Source of the DNA: Alphaproteobacteria bacterium UBA3307
Lineage (GTDB): Bacteria > Pseudomonadota > Alphaproteobacteria > RF32 > CAG-239
Reading direction: 5' to 3'
Assembly: GCA_002361365.1 (NCBI GenBank)
Contig: DEST01000061.1
Coordinates: forward strand, 1 to 46,126
Length of the DNA stretch: 46,126 bases
Below are positions 25,515 through 33,682 of this stretch, piece after piece. The notes under the pieces were generated by a model that saw only the letters and a list, made by a program, of their open reading frames with translations, made no database searches and was not told where the DNA came from. The position numbers and the translations under genes are program-made. Numbering within the stretch: position 1 is the stretch's first letter; each line of letters opens with the position of its first letter.

Positions 25515-26273
25515 TTAAGCAGAGAGGATATCCGCAAAAGAGTTACCGCCGCGCAAAATTTTTTCTGCCTCAGATGTATATTTTCCGGACAAATTGTGAG
25601 TAATAAACGGCGCTAAAATGCGGCAAGGGGCTTTAGAATCTTTTTGCGCAGCCACAATAATGCGTTTTGCTTCTTGTCCGGCTTTGGAGTAAATCGGCAA
25701 AATCATCAATCCACCGGCTTTGCCGTTAAAAGCTGCGCAAATTTGCGGCAAAGCTTCAACTCTGTTTATCAGATATATTTTACCGAACGGTTTTGTCATT
25801 TTTAAGCAAAAATTGAGCCATTGCAGCAAATCAAAATTACTGTGATTATGGGCGGCGGCTTTACCGGCATTAGGGGAAGGCATATCATGTTCGCTGTATG
25901 GCGGATTGGTGATTACCGCATCATAGCTGCAAGGAGTTATTGCGGAATTTGACATTTTTTGCCGAATATCCGTTTGATGAAAATGCACAAAATCGAATCC
26001 GTTGGCACGAGCACTCAGAGTAGCCAATTCAGTTAAGATGGGTTGTAACTCCAGACCGTCAATTTGGATATCTTGCCGCATAAATCTTTGGGCTAAACAC
26101 AGAGATATTGCTCCGGTACCGGCTCCGACATCTAAAAGTCTACTGCCTGATTTGAGATGGCTGACCATTGCAGAAAGCAATACTGCGTCGCTGGAAGCGC
26201 GATATCCGTCAACAGGCTGAAAAATCTTTATCTGCTTGTCAAGCAAATAGTCTTGTGTATATTCCGTTACCAT
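25515..26273 (-). CDS. tRNA1(Val) A37 N6-methyltransferase-like protein
   Basis: The 252-residue form from 26273 is preferred because AGGAAAG precedes that ATG; an ATG at 26288 is the alternative. It has a class I methyltransferase fold with LLDVGAGTGAISLCLAQ (motif I), IDGLELQP, and the N6-adenine catalytic motif NPPYS in DAVITNPPYSEHDMPSP. The opening QIKIFQPVDGYRASSDAVLLS is characteristic of the TrmN6/YfiC group that modifies tRNA. The gene begins immediately after the ferredoxin terminator. A related specificity is possible. Confidence 0.85.
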   Translation of the reverse strand: MVTEYTQDYLLDKQIKIFQPVDGYRASSDAVLLSAMVSHLKSGSRLLDVGAGTGAISLCLAQRFMRQDIQIDGLELQPILTELATLSARANGFDFVHFHQTDIRQKMSNSAITPCSYDAVITNPPYSEHDMPSPNAGKAAAHNHSNFDLLQWLNFCLKMTKPFGKIYLINRVEALPQICAAFNGKAGGLMILPIYSKAGQEAKRIIVAAQKDSKAPCRILAPFITHNLSGKYTSEAEKILRGGNSFADILSA

Positions 26274-26287
26274 TCTTTCCTCATACA

Positions 26288-26314
26288 AAAAAACTCAGGA
26301 AAGCATCCTGAGTT
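26288..26314. terminator. Terminator hairpin downstream of the ferredoxin gene
   Basis: ACTCAGGA and TCCTGAGT form an 8-bp stem around AAGCA, with a T-run on both strands when read outward. On the minus strand it ends ferredoxin transcription just before the trmN6-like gene, which may be reached by read-through. Confidence 0.85.
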
Positions 26315-26333
26315 TTTGCCAATAAGCTAGCTG

Positions 26334-26573
26334 TTAGTCATTTGCATTTGGGCAAGTTGCCGCTTTTTCTGCATTGAATTTAATTGCTTCGGCAGATGCT
26401 TCGGCATCATTGCAAATTGCGCTTTGCGGGCATTCGGCAATACAAGCGCCGCAATCAATGCAAGTATCCGGATCGATTACTAATTGTGAACCGGCATCGT
26501 GCATGGCGCTGACCGGACAAATCGATGCGCAAGTGCCGCATTTAATGCAAGAATCGTTAATTACTGAAGGCAT
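26334..26573 (-). CDS. 2[4Fe-4S] ferredoxin
   Basis: This 79-residue protein has two CxxCxxCxxxCP clusters: C9, C12, C15, C19-P and C38, C41, C44, C48-P. The first cluster's cysteine set is completed by the second half, as usual. It is a small low-potential electron carrier in the cytosol. Extra cysteines at about 54 and 74 are not needed for the clusters. GGAG before the ATG supports the start. The partner enzyme is not adjacent. Confidence 0.95.
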   Translation of the reverse strand: MPSVINDSCIKCGTCASICPVSAMHDAGSQLVIDPDTCIDCGACIAECPQSAICNDAEASAEAIKFNAEKAATCPNAND

Positions 26574-26668
26574 ATTTGTTCTCCTTAAAATAGTTTATGT
26601 TCATCATTTGTAAGGCGCAGTTTAGCCGATAAAATCAAAAAATCAAGAAGTTTTTTATTTATGCATAA

Positions 26669-26703
26669 AAAAACGCCGTTCCATATTGCAGAAACGACGT
26701 TTA
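26669..26703 (-). terminator. Intrinsic terminator of the 122-aa gene
   Basis: On the minus strand AAACGTCGTT pairs with AACGGCGTTT (10 bp, one G-U) and runs into a series of T. It lies just after the stop of the 122-aa gene. Confidence 0.8.
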
Positions 26704-26705
26704 AA

Positions 26706-27074
26706 TTACTTTTTTTTCTGAGTACGACGAGATACGTGCGGTTTGTAGATGTACTCTATGGCCTCGTCAGGCGTGCCGATGAAATTTAATCCTTCTTGAG
26801 TTGTCAGAACCTGCTCATCACAAGAAGTAACATCTCGAATATAATACTTGTCAGCGCGGCTTGCCAGAATTTTATTGGGGTAGATGTAATCAAAAACAGC
26901 ATCGTATTCGGTTTCAACGGCAGCAACCATCATCTCGAATAAATGCCGTTGCATAAACAGAGAATCGCTTTGCACCAAATCGTTGTCGGTATATCTTGTG
27001 ATTGAGCTTACGGTATTCTGCGCCCAAAGCTGGTTTGCATAAAACAGCATTGTAAATAATAGAATTTTCTTCAT
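26706..27074 (-). CDS. Small exported hypothetical protein
   Basis: This 122-residue protein has a signal peptide with an AQ-type cleavage site (LWAQ near residue 19). The roughly 100-residue mature part has three cysteine/tyrosine-rich phrases and a very basic end (SRRTQKKK). I do not recognise the family. A promoter on the minus strand (TTGACT at 27128-27123, TATTTT at 27106-27101, 16 bases apart) lies back to back with the secY promoter. No strong Shine-Dalgarno site precedes the ATG. Confidence 0.75.
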   Translation of the reverse strand: MKKILLFTMLFYANQLWAQNTVSSITRYTDNDLVQSDSLFMQRHLFEMMVAAVETEYDAVFDYIYPNKILASRADKYYIRDVTSCDEQVLTTQEGLNFIGTPDEAIEYIYKPHVSRRTQKKK

Positions 27075-27156
27075 ATCTTGATAATATTTTTGTCTATATC
27101 AAAATACATTATTTTGGTACAGAGTCAACAAAAATCTGAGGATAAACATATTTTTG

Positions 27157-27184
27157 TTGCATAAATTTTATTTTTATGTATTAA
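27157..27184 (+). promoter_or_regulatory. Probable secY promoter
   Basis: TTGCAT (27157-27162) and TATTAA (27179-27184) are 16 bases apart, about 60 bases before the secY start. This shows secY can be transcribed without an upstream ribosomal operon. Confidence 0.5.
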
Positions 27185-27246
27185 ATTATCGGCAATGGGC
27201 AAATTGTGCCCGCTTAGTTTGTTTTAAATTTATTAAGGATGATGAA

Positions 27247-28596
27247 ATGGCTTCATTAGCAGATAGAATGGCGGCAGGTTTGGATATGTCCGCGTTTAGT
27301 AAGGCTGAAGAACTCAAAAAAAGATTGTGGTTCACGATTATGGCCTTGATTGTTTTTCGTTTGGGTACTTTTATTCCACTTCCGGGGATTAACGCCGATG
27401 TGTTGGCGGAAATGTTTAGTCGGAATGCCGGCGGTATTTTGGGTATGTTTAATATGTTTTCCGGTGGAGCATTGGAGCGTATGACAATTTTTGCTCTCAA
27501 TATTATGCCATACATTTCAGCTTCCATCATTATCCAGCTTGGGCAGTCGGTTATTCCGTCTTTGCAGGCACTCAAAAAAGAGGGCGAGGCCGGTCATCGC
27601 AAAATTGTGCATTATACCAAGTTACTGACGGTTCTTATTACCATTATTCAGGGTTATGGTATTGCTGTCGGATTAGAAAGTGTTTCCGGTGCAAACGGAG
27701 CATCTGCAGTGATGATTAACAGTTTTGCTTTTAAGTTTGCAACAATCGTTTCATTGACCGGCGGTACAATGTTTATCGTCTGGCTTGGCGACCAAATTAC
27801 GGAACGCGGTGTAGGTAACGGCTCATCTCTGATTATTACCGTCGGTATTATCGCCAACATTCCAAGGGCTTTGGCGCAAACATTTGAGTTAGGTCGTGCC
27901 GGTCAGATGTCTTTATGGACAATCATTATGCTGGTGGTGATGGCTTTGGCTTTAATATATGTGATTGTTTTTGTAGAGCGGGCGCAACGCCGTATTGTTA
28001 TTCAATATCCAAAGCGTCAAATGGGGATGCGAATGACTGCTGCCGATTCGTCTCACTTGCCGCTCAAAATCAATCCGACCGGTGTTATTCCGCCGATTTT
28101 TGCCAGCTCTTTGCTGTTGTTACCGATTACGGTTGCTAACTTGTCGGCAGAAAAAGGGCCTTCTTGGGTACAAACATTGAGTCAACTCTTGGGGCATGGA
28201 CAACCGCTGTATTTAGGTTTGTATGCCTTTTTGATTTTGTTTTTTACGTTTTTCTATACCGGCGTGGTATTTAATCCGGAAGAAACAGCAGATAATCTGA
28301 AAAAACACGGCGGTTTTATTGCCGGCATCCGACCGGGTAAAAATACTGCAGAATATCTGGATTATGTAATTACACGTTTGACAATGGTAGCATCAATTTA
28401 TTTGGTTTGCTTGTGTATTTTGCCGGAAATTTTAATCAGCAAAGTCGGAGTACCGTTTGTTTTGGGAGGTACAACATTGCTCATCGTGGTGCAAGTAACG
28501 ATGGATTTTATCAATCAAATTCAGTCTCATCTGATTGCATACCAATATGAAGGGTTGTTGAAAAAAGCGGCTTTGATGCATAAGAAGAATCGTTAA
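27247..28596 (+). CDS. secY: Protein translocase subunit SecY
   Basis: The start at 27247 (MASLADRMAAG) matches normal SecY N-termini and is preceded by AAGGATGA; an upstream ATG at 27154 would add a non-conserved stretch. The 449-residue protein has ten membrane helices. It has the plug-region FNMFSGGALERM and MPYISASIIIQLG motifs, and the cytoplasmic loop KRQMGMRMTAADSSHLPLKIN. It forms the SecYEG channel for protein export and membrane insertion. In most alphaproteobacteria secY lies between rplO and adk in the ribosomal operon; here only the adk side is kept. Confidence 0.98.
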   Translation: MASLADRMAAGLDMSAFSKAEELKKRLWFTIMALIVFRLGTFIPLPGINADVLAEMFSRNAGGILGMFNMFSGGALERMTIFALNIMPYISASIIIQLGQSVIPSLQALKKEGEAGHRKIVHYTKLLTVLITIIQGYGIAVGLESVSGANGASAVMINSFAFKFATIVSLTGGTMFIVWLGDQITERGVGNGSSLIITVGIIANIPRALAQTFELGRAGQMSLWTIIMLVVMALALIYVIVFVERAQRRIVIQYPKRQMGMRMTAADSSHLPLKINPTGVIPPIFASSLLLLPITVANLSAEKGPSWVQTLSQLLGHGQPLYLGLYAFLILFFTFFYTGVVFNPEETADNLKKHGGFIAGIRPGKNTAEYLDYVITRLTMVASIYLVCLCILPEILISKVGVPFVLGGTTLLIVVQVTMDFINQIQSHLIAYQYEGLLKKAALMHKKNR

Positions 28597-28600
28597 TAGT

Positions 28601-29281
28601 ATGTCTGAGGTTAAAGAGGGCTTGTTTGTTGTTTTTACCGGAGCGCCGGGCTGCGGTAAGGGAACACAAGCCCGAATTTTAAAAGAAAGAACTCATATTT
28701 GTCACTTGTCTACCGGTGAAATGTTGCGCCAATTTGCTCAGAAAGATACATCACTCGGGCACGAGCTTAAAGCACGCTTGGAACGAGGAGAATTTGCCAG
28801 TGACGAGATGATTATTGAAATGGTTAAAAGTCGTATTGCTGAGCAAGATTGTGAGCACGGATTTATCTTAGACGGATTTCCGCGTACATTGCCGCAAGCA
28901 GAAGTATTGGAGGATATGCTTTCTGATGTAGGGGTAAAGCTCAATGCAGTTTTGGAAATTCAGGTGCCTGATGAGATTATAATGGAGCGTATTTTAGGAC
29001 GTTACGCTTGTATGCAATGCGGTGCCGGATACCACGATAAGTTTCAAAAGCCGAAAGTTTACGGCGTGTGTGATGTATGTGGCGGAACAGAATTTGCTCG
29101 ACGCGAAGATGATAATCGAATAACAGTACAAAACAGGCTAGTGAACTACCGTTTGTTAACGTACCCGACCATTCCGTTTTTTGAAGCACGCGGATTGCTG
29201 AAAACCGTTGACGGCACCGGAACGATAGATGCCGTGAGTCGCAAAATAGAAGACGTTTTGGGATTGGCTGTCGAAGATTGA
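28601..29281 (+). CDS. adk: Adenylate kinase with a Cys4 zinc-type LID
   Basis: This 226-residue enzyme has the P-loop GAPGCGKGTQ (14-23), the AMP-binding ICHLSTGEMLR and FILDGFPRT motifs, and a long LID. The LID carries CMQCG...(about 18)...CDVCGG (residues about 136-160), a Cys4 zinc site seen in many long adenylate kinases. It interconverts ATP, ADP and AMP. The ATG lies four bases past the secY stop, so the genes are coupled. A strong terminator follows, and rpsM and rpsK are not present downstream. Confidence 0.97.
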   Translation: MSEVKEGLFVVFTGAPGCGKGTQARILKERTHICHLSTGEMLRQFAQKDTSLGHELKARLERGEFASDEMIIEMVKSRIAEQDCEHGFILDGFPRTLPQAEVLEDMLSDVGVKLNAVLEIQVPDEIIMERILGRYACMQCGAGYHDKFQKPKVYGVCDVCGGTEFARREDDNRITVQNRLVNYRLLTYPTIPFFEARGLLKTVDGTGTIDAVSRKIEDVLGLAVED

Positions 29282-29304
29282 AGTCAGCTTTCATAATTAA
29301 AAAT

Positions 29305-29335
29305 AAAAAACTGTCTTTGATTAAGACAGTTTTTT
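29305..29335. terminator. Strong bidirectional intrinsic terminator
   Basis: A perfect 13-bp stem (29305-29317 with 29323-29335) closes a TGATT loop, with T on the outer side for both strands. It serves adk (+) and the convergent 165-aa gene (-). Confidence 0.92.
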
Positions 29336-29344
29336 AGTGACCGA

Positions 29345-29842
29345 TTACGGTTCCAACGATGCGCCATAACGAATATTGGCCAGAGTATCTGTCGGATAGT
29401 AATTCTCGGGCATAGGTTCCTTCGAGCCGTTTATGCGGATAATCCAATTCAGATTGCCGCCACGGGCAAAATACGAACCGCTGAGCAAAGGTTTTCCCAT
29501 TGCGCGGAGCTGTGCGTTGAGGGCATCTTGCAATTTGTAGAGCTCTAACCAGATGTCGCGGTCGGGCAAACGTTGTTCGTTGGCACTGCTGCGCGGTTGA
29601 GATTCGTCCTGAGCCAATTCGAGATACCAATTTCCGGCAAACGGAAAGATGCCGATAGGCTCTTTGTGGCGACCTTGGTCAAAGGGCAAACGATGCGGTA
29701 CACCATTAACCAAACACAAAAGATCAAACTTTTGAGCTAGAAAGTCTGGATTTTCCGTCATTTCGCGGCTCAAGTCTTCCAGAGTAATGCCGTCCAATTT
29801 CATTTCACGCAAAATTTGTACGATTCTTGCTTTTTTGTTCAT
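29345..29842 (-). CDS. Hypothetical protein
   Basis: This 165-residue hydrophilic protein opens with an ARIVQILREMKLDGITLEDL segment that could be a small helical DNA- or protein-binding domain. A strand-rich, proline-rich remainder with several aromatic residues (FPFAGNWYLEL; NLNWIIRIN) follows. I do not recognise the family. It stands alone between terminators. No membrane segment or export signal. Confidence 0.65.
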   Translation of the reverse strand: MNKKARIVQILREMKLDGITLEDLSREMTENPDFLAQKFDLLCLVNGVPHRLPFDQGRHKEPIGIFPFAGNWYLELAQDESQPRSSANEQRLPDRDIWLELYKLQDALNAQLRAMGKPLLSGSYFARGGNLNWIIRINGSKEPMPENYYPTDTLANIRYGASLEP

Positions 29843-29956
29843 AAATAAAATAATTGGTGAATACTATAATTGTAAAAATTTATTTTATGGTAACACAATT
29901 CGGACAAAAGTCAAGTTATATTCTCCTTTTGGGTATCTTGATGTAAAAAGGCGCAA

Positions 29957-29972
29957 GCATATTTAAATATGC
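29957..29972. promoter_or_regulatory. Perfect 16-bp palindrome before the small membrane protein
   Basis: GCATATTTAAATATGC is fully self-complementary and lies 13 bases before the 69-aa gene's start. It overlaps a possible TATTTA -10 with TTGATG 16 bases upstream, so a dimeric regulator could control that gene. Confidence 0.5.
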
Positions 29973-29984
29973 ACGGGAGGGAAT

Positions 29985-30194
29985 ATGTTGAGATTTCTCA
30001 AGCTTATGTTGTTGATAATGGCGTTATTTTTCGTGCTCGAAACATTGCAGCACTCTCGTCCTGTTGAAGGTAAATGGAGTGCTACAATACGTCAATTGGA
30101 ACGTGAATTTTTGACAACTACACAGCTGATGTTTAATTATGGTACAGATGGCGTACGACGCGAAATGCAACGCTATATAGAAGATTTGGAATAG
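29985..30194 (+). CDS. Small membrane-anchored protein
   Basis: This 69-residue protein begins with a hydrophobic helix (residues 3-19) that could be a signal anchor. The remainder is amphipathic and charged. GGGAGGG precedes the ATG, a strong ribosome site that supports expression. Unknown family. It is convergent with the nitronate monooxygenase gene with only ten bases between them. Confidence 0.7.
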   Translation: MLRFLKLMLLIMALFFVLETLQHSRPVEGKWSATIRQLEREFLTTTQLMFNYGTDGVRREMQRYIEDLE

Positions 30195-30204
30195 ATAAAA
30201 ACAA

Positions 30205-31596
30205 TTACTTACCCTCCAAAATTGCCTTAAATAACTCGTGTACACTCGGGATATGATTATGTGCATACATTGGGTCGGTGGCAAAACGATAAACATTATG
30301 ACCGGCAAAAGCCAGATTGTTTTGAATATCTCCGCCGTGACCGATATTCATCAAAGTGTTATGTATGCAATATGTACGCGGGTCTGGTATTTTTCCGGTA
30401 GTGCCATTTTCTCGTGACCAACCGGAAAATTGACATTGCGATAGACAACCGACACATTCTGAACGTTGTTTTTGCATTTCAATCCATTCATCAGGAGTTA
30501 AAAACACTAAAGTCGAATCCGGTGTTTCTTTAATCATTGAATAACCGAGCGAACGCTGTTCTTCCACCTTTTGTTTGTCGGCAGGATTGATATAAACTGC
30601 TTTATGAGGAGCAATCGGCAGCAAAAATGTCAATTCTTCGGTAGCTGTGCCGCTGTAAGGAATTTCCGCTTTTTTACGGCGCATCAAATTACTGAGAAAA
30701 TTATTTTTTATTGCTGAGGAAAAGAAACCTGTAGGGCTGAATTTTTGCAAAATTACATCGCCCTTTTTAGCGTGCATCATCAATATTTTCCACGCATCGC
30801 TTATCGGACTTTCTTTAGTTATCATCGGACGAGTGCCAAACTGGAATGCTACATTGCCAAGCTCCGGATTATCAATATAATCTTGCCAATCGCTAAGACT
30901 CCAAACGCCGCCGGCAATGATAATCGGCAGATTTTTCAAGCCAAGTTCGTTTAAAACATTACGCAAAGCAATCAGCCGCTCATACGGACGTTCCGGCGCG
31001 AGCGGATTTTCGGCATTTGATAAGCCGTTATGCCCGCCGGCAAGCCATGGGTCTTCATAAACCACGCCGCCAAGATATTCGGCATAATTTTTAAATGCAC
31101 GTTTCCACAATACAGTCATAGCGCGTGCAGAAGATATAATCGGGTAATAATAAACATTGTGTTCCGAAGCAATTTTACCTAGGTTATACGGCAAACCGGC
31201 ACCGCAAGTTACACCGTGAATCAGGCCTTTTGCGCCATCAAGAACGCGAGTAATTACTTCTTGCGAATCCGCCATTTCCCATAACATATTTATATGAATA
31301 CGTCCGTTTCCGGCTGCAATATCGTGTGCAATTTGCGCTTGAGCAATACCGCCTCTGATGGCATATTCCACCATTTCACGATGCCGCTTAGCACGGATTT
31401 TTTCGTGAAATACTTCCGGAATAATAGTGCCCTCCAAAGAAATATCGGTTGGGCTGACCATAGAAATGGTTCCAACGCCGCCCTCTTTAGCCCAAGAGCC
31501 GGAACTTTTGCCGTCTGTGCCGTTGATACCTTTTCCCCCTTCAATCAGCGGATATACCAAAGCGCCGGAAATATTGATTTTGCTTAAGCTTTTCAT
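30205..31596 (-). CDS. Nitronate monooxygenase-like FMN protein
   Basis: The start at 31596 (MKSLSKINISG) is used because GAGAGG precedes it; an in-frame start at 31641 is less likely. The 463-residue protein has an FMN-barrel of the nitronate monooxygenase/2-nitropropane dioxygenase group: EGGKGINGTDGK, GGVGTIS, a GVTCGAGLPYNL loop, LAGGHNG, and the IIIAGGVWS and AFQFGTRPM phosphate-binding strands. The length is above the usual 320-380. The C-terminal part carries CVGCLSQCQFSGW, a cysteine cluster that might bind iron-sulfur or zinc. It may act on nitro compounds or as an enoyl reductase; the substrate is not fixed. Confidence 0.85.
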   Translation of the reverse strand: MKSLSKINISGALVYPLIEGGKGINGTDGKSSGSWAKEGGVGTISMVSPTDISLEGTIIPEVFHEKIRAKRHREMVEYAIRGGIAQAQIAHDIAAGNGRIHINMLWEMADSQEVITRVLDGAKGLIHGVTCGAGLPYNLGKIASEHNVYYYPIISSARAMTVLWKRAFKNYAEYLGGVVYEDPWLAGGHNGLSNAENPLAPERPYERLIALRNVLNELGLKNLPIIIAGGVWSLSDWQDYIDNPELGNVAFQFGTRPMITKESPISDAWKILMMHAKKGDVILQKFSPTGFFSSAIKNNFLSNLMRRKKAEIPYSGTATEELTFLLPIAPHKAVYINPADKQKVEEQRSLGYSMIKETPDSTLVFLTPDEWIEMQKQRSECVGCLSQCQFSGWSRENGTTGKIPDPRTYCIHNTLMNIGHGGDIQNNLAFAGHNVYRFATDPMYAHNHIPSVHELFKAILEGK

Positions 31597-31755
31597 TTTT
31601 TTGCCTCTCTTGTTTTGTTTATACCTTGTGATTTTTCGCATTGTGTCGAAAATCTATATTTGCAATATAATACTTTTTGTGAATTTGAAAAGTAGGCACT
31701 TTCAAGACTCATAGTTTCTTAAAAGAAACTATTAAGCTCAGATTTTGCTTTTTGC

Positions 31756-31786
31756 TTGCAATTTTGCGGATTTAGCTTATTATAAT
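31756..31786 (+). promoter_or_regulatory. Promoter of structured RNA copy 1
   Basis: TTGCAA (31756-31761) and TATAAT (31781-31786) are 19 bases apart, five bases before the RNA's first conserved base. The same spacing and offset occur at copy 2 (45939-45969), although the spacer sequences differ. This is support for a true transcription unit. Confidence 0.75.
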
Positions 31787-31790
31787 TCTT

Positions 31791-31943
31791 GTCGGCGAGA
31801 GGTCGTCGGCGGAGTATCCTAACTCCTCACACGTTAATAACTCCTCTTGATGGGGAGTCGGCGGAATATATTGAATACGCCGAACTGTTCGTGTGCAGTT
31901 AGGAACTCCCCACCTTAAAGGAATTTAGGGTGGTTTTTGTTTT
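31791..31943 (+). ncRNA. Structured RNA of unknown family, copy 1 (153 nt)
   Basis: The element has a closing stem P1 of 13 bp with one bulge (31811-31824 with 31897-31909) and P2 CACACG/CGTGTG (31828-31833 with 31890-31895). Two hairpins lie inside it: P3 (31840-31846 with 31852-31858) and P4 (31858-31863 with 31878-31883). An intrinsic terminator follows (CCACCTTAAA/TTTAGGGTGG, 31910-31933, then Ts). Copy 2 differs at 10 of 153 positions; six form three base pairs that change together (two in P1, one in P4). AACTCCTC occurs at 31821-31828 and 31839-31846, complementary to Shine-Dalgarno sites. It could be a trans-acting sRNA or a leader for the HTH gene. Confidence 0.82.
31910..31943 (+). 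terminator. Terminator of structured RNA copy 1
   Basis: CCACCTTAAA and TTTAGGGTGG form a 10-bp stem (one G-U) around GGAA, then TTTTTGTTTT. It is identical in copy 2. Confidence 0.9.
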
Positions 31944-31970
31944 AATTTAAGCAAAAGAGGAGTTCAAAAA

Positions 31971-32207
31971 ATGTCAAACAAAAGTTGCTGCTTTATGGAT
32001 AAAACAACATTACGCGAAATCGGCTATGAGCTGTGGAAATTGCGTAAACAGCGCGGAATGTATTTAAAAAGCGTATCGGTTCAGACCAAGTTGCCGGAGC
32101 GGGTGATTGAAGGAATGGAAATCGGTAAATTTATTCAATACACCGCTTTTCGCCGCCTTTCCGAATTTTACGGCAAAAAAATGCGTATCGTGTTTGAAGA
32201 TGAATAG
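31971..32207 (+). CDS. Small helix-turn-helix protein
   Basis: This 78-residue protein has an XRE-like helix-turn-helix: LREIGYELWKLRKQRGMYLKSVSVQTKLPERVIEGMEIGKF (residues about 13-53), with helix 2 at LKSVSVQT and helix 3 at PERVIEGM. The domain fills most of the protein, so it probably binds DNA as a dimer. Its ribosome site GAGGAGTT (31957-31964) is exactly complementary to the two AACTCCTC motifs in the RNA just upstream. It may be controlled by that RNA or be fed by read-through of its terminator. Confidence 0.8.
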   Translation: MSNKSCCFMDKTTLREIGYELWKLRKQRGMYLKSVSVQTKLPERVIEGMEIGKFIQYTAFRRLSEFYGKKMRIVFEDE

Positions 32208-32221
32208 CCCGTAAACAGCCT

Positions 32222-33682
32222 TTATTCACTCAGCTTAAACCATTCTATAGGGAATCCGTTGACTGTTAAAAATGCTATCAACATGCAGATGTAAGCATAA
32301 ATTTGCAGCATACTCAAGATATTTTCGTATTTACGATTTGGCAAATATGGCACTAAAAAGCGGAGCAGACCGTTGATACCACATATTCCCAACACAATCA
32401 AAATAAATTGCACAAAAACTCCTCCTTCTTGTAAGACATGTCCAAAGATTTTGGCTATCTTATACAAAAAGGTAAAAAAAATCAGTAAAAACGCCAATAA
32501 GCCGTGCAGGGCATAATATTTTATTTTATCCAATTGTTCTTTTTCTATTTTTTTGCGGCGTAAATTTTCCGCTGCCAGCTCCTTGACTTCCATTCCGCGT
32601 ACGGTCGGTGGTTCTTTTTGTTGCTTTTTATAATTTTCCATCTGTAACTTAAATTTTTCCGCAACCATACATAAACCACAGCCCTTAGGCGTAAAATAGA
32701 CGTGATTTTTATCTTTTTTGCAACGCTTGTAGTGATTGAGCAGATAATCGAGATGAGCTTGCCATTCGAGCGCTGTCGGACGTTCTTTGTCTTTAGTAAA
32801 GGCACGCTCAAACAAATTCATCGTTTCTTTATCCAAATAGTCGTGAATGCTATAGGGATGCGGACGCTGATACGAATCCGGCCAAAAGCCGTAAGCATAA
32901 TGATATCCGGCTATGCGCTCTTGAATGGAAAGCATATCTTCTTGTTTGAGCGGTGTTCCCGAAAAAGGATGAATACCCTCATTAAGGAGCTTAAAGATAA
33001 TTACCGCCAATGCAAATTTATCTTGCTCTTCTCCCATTTCATCGCAAGTTTGGTTCATACCTTCCGGATAAATATATTCTTCGCTGACAAATTCTGCCGG
33101 ATAGCGTGCGCCGTTTTCTCCTTTGATGGAAAAGCCGTCACAATCAAACGCTACTACCAACTGATTTTGCTTATAAACTGAAACATTAGAAGGTTTGAGG
33201 TCAACAATATAGTGACCGCACGCATGCAATGCCGCGACCACTGATGTTATGTTGTAGGCAGCAAACACGCGGTCAAGATAGCGTTCGCTTAAGCCCAGTT
33301 TGCGACGTACGGCCTTCTGAATCAGATAATCAAGTGAAATTGCCTCATTGGTATCTATTTGCGGCATTAAATAGCCGATACAAAACCCTTGGGTATCTTC
33401 AAGCAGAGCTGTAGGCCATGCAAGTTGAGGATATTCCTGTCCAGTTTTATCATCAACAAAAACCGTGCAGTCAGGACGATTGTTTAGCATTGCTTCAAGT
33501 TTTTGCCGATTTGTACCGCTGCGTTCTTTAGTATGAAAAATCTTGGCTACACTGTGCGGATGTGTTAAATCACGATATATTTTGCCGGCAGCTCCTCCTT
33601 TATTGAGTAACTCACCTAAAAGGACTCGTTCATTATGACCGTCCGGATAAAGCGCCAAACACAACATTTTTTCTGCCGTCAT
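32222..33682 (-). CDS. Ser/Thr kinase-like membrane protein (YegI-like)
   Basis: The start at 33682 is taken because its ATG overlaps the PP2C stop (ATGA). The 486-residue protein has an N-terminal kinase-like domain: a GELLNKGGAAGKIY glycine loop, a VAKIF lysine strand, the catalytic-loop YIVDLKPSN, and DCDGF in place of DFG. A linker contains two cysteines in a GCGLC motif. At the C-terminus three hydrophobic helices (about 390-486) anchor it. It is downstream of the VWA and PP2C genes, matching E. coli yegL-yegK-yegI in order. The kinase residues look intact, but its targets are unknown. Confidence 0.85.
   Translation of the reverse strand: MTAEKMLCLALYPDGHNERVLLGELLNKGGAAGKIYRDLTHPHSVAKIFHTKERSGTNRQKLEAMLNNRPDCTVFVDDKTGQEYPQLAWPTALLEDTQGFCIGYLMPQIDTNEAISLDYLIQKAVRRKLGLSERYLDRVFAAYNITSVVAALHACGHYIVDLKPSNVSVYKQNQLVVAFDCDGFSIKGENGARYPAEFVSEEYIYPEGMNQTCDEMGEEQDKFALAVIIFKLLNEGIHPFSGTPLKQEDMLSIQERIAGYHYAYGFWPDSYQRPHPYSIHDYLDKETMNLFERAFTKDKERPTALEWQAHLDYLLNHYKRCKKDKNHVYFTPKGCGLCMVAEKFKLQMENYKKQQKEPPTVRGMEVKELAAENLRRKKIEKEQLDKIKYYALHGLLAFLLIFFTFLYKIAKIFGHVLQEGGVFVQFILIVLGICGINGLLRFLVPYLPNRKYENILSMLQIYAYICMLIAFLTVNGFPIEWFKLSE

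Noticed and set aside
30236..30250. CGTGTACAC-like match as a further hairpin repeat member
   Set aside because: Only a short chance match inside the nitronate monooxygenase gene; no arms of the hairpin family are present.
31791..31943. Structured RNA as 6S RNA
   Set aside because: The multi-hairpin interior and the attached terminator do not match the long stem with a central bubble; no equivalence can be shown by eye.
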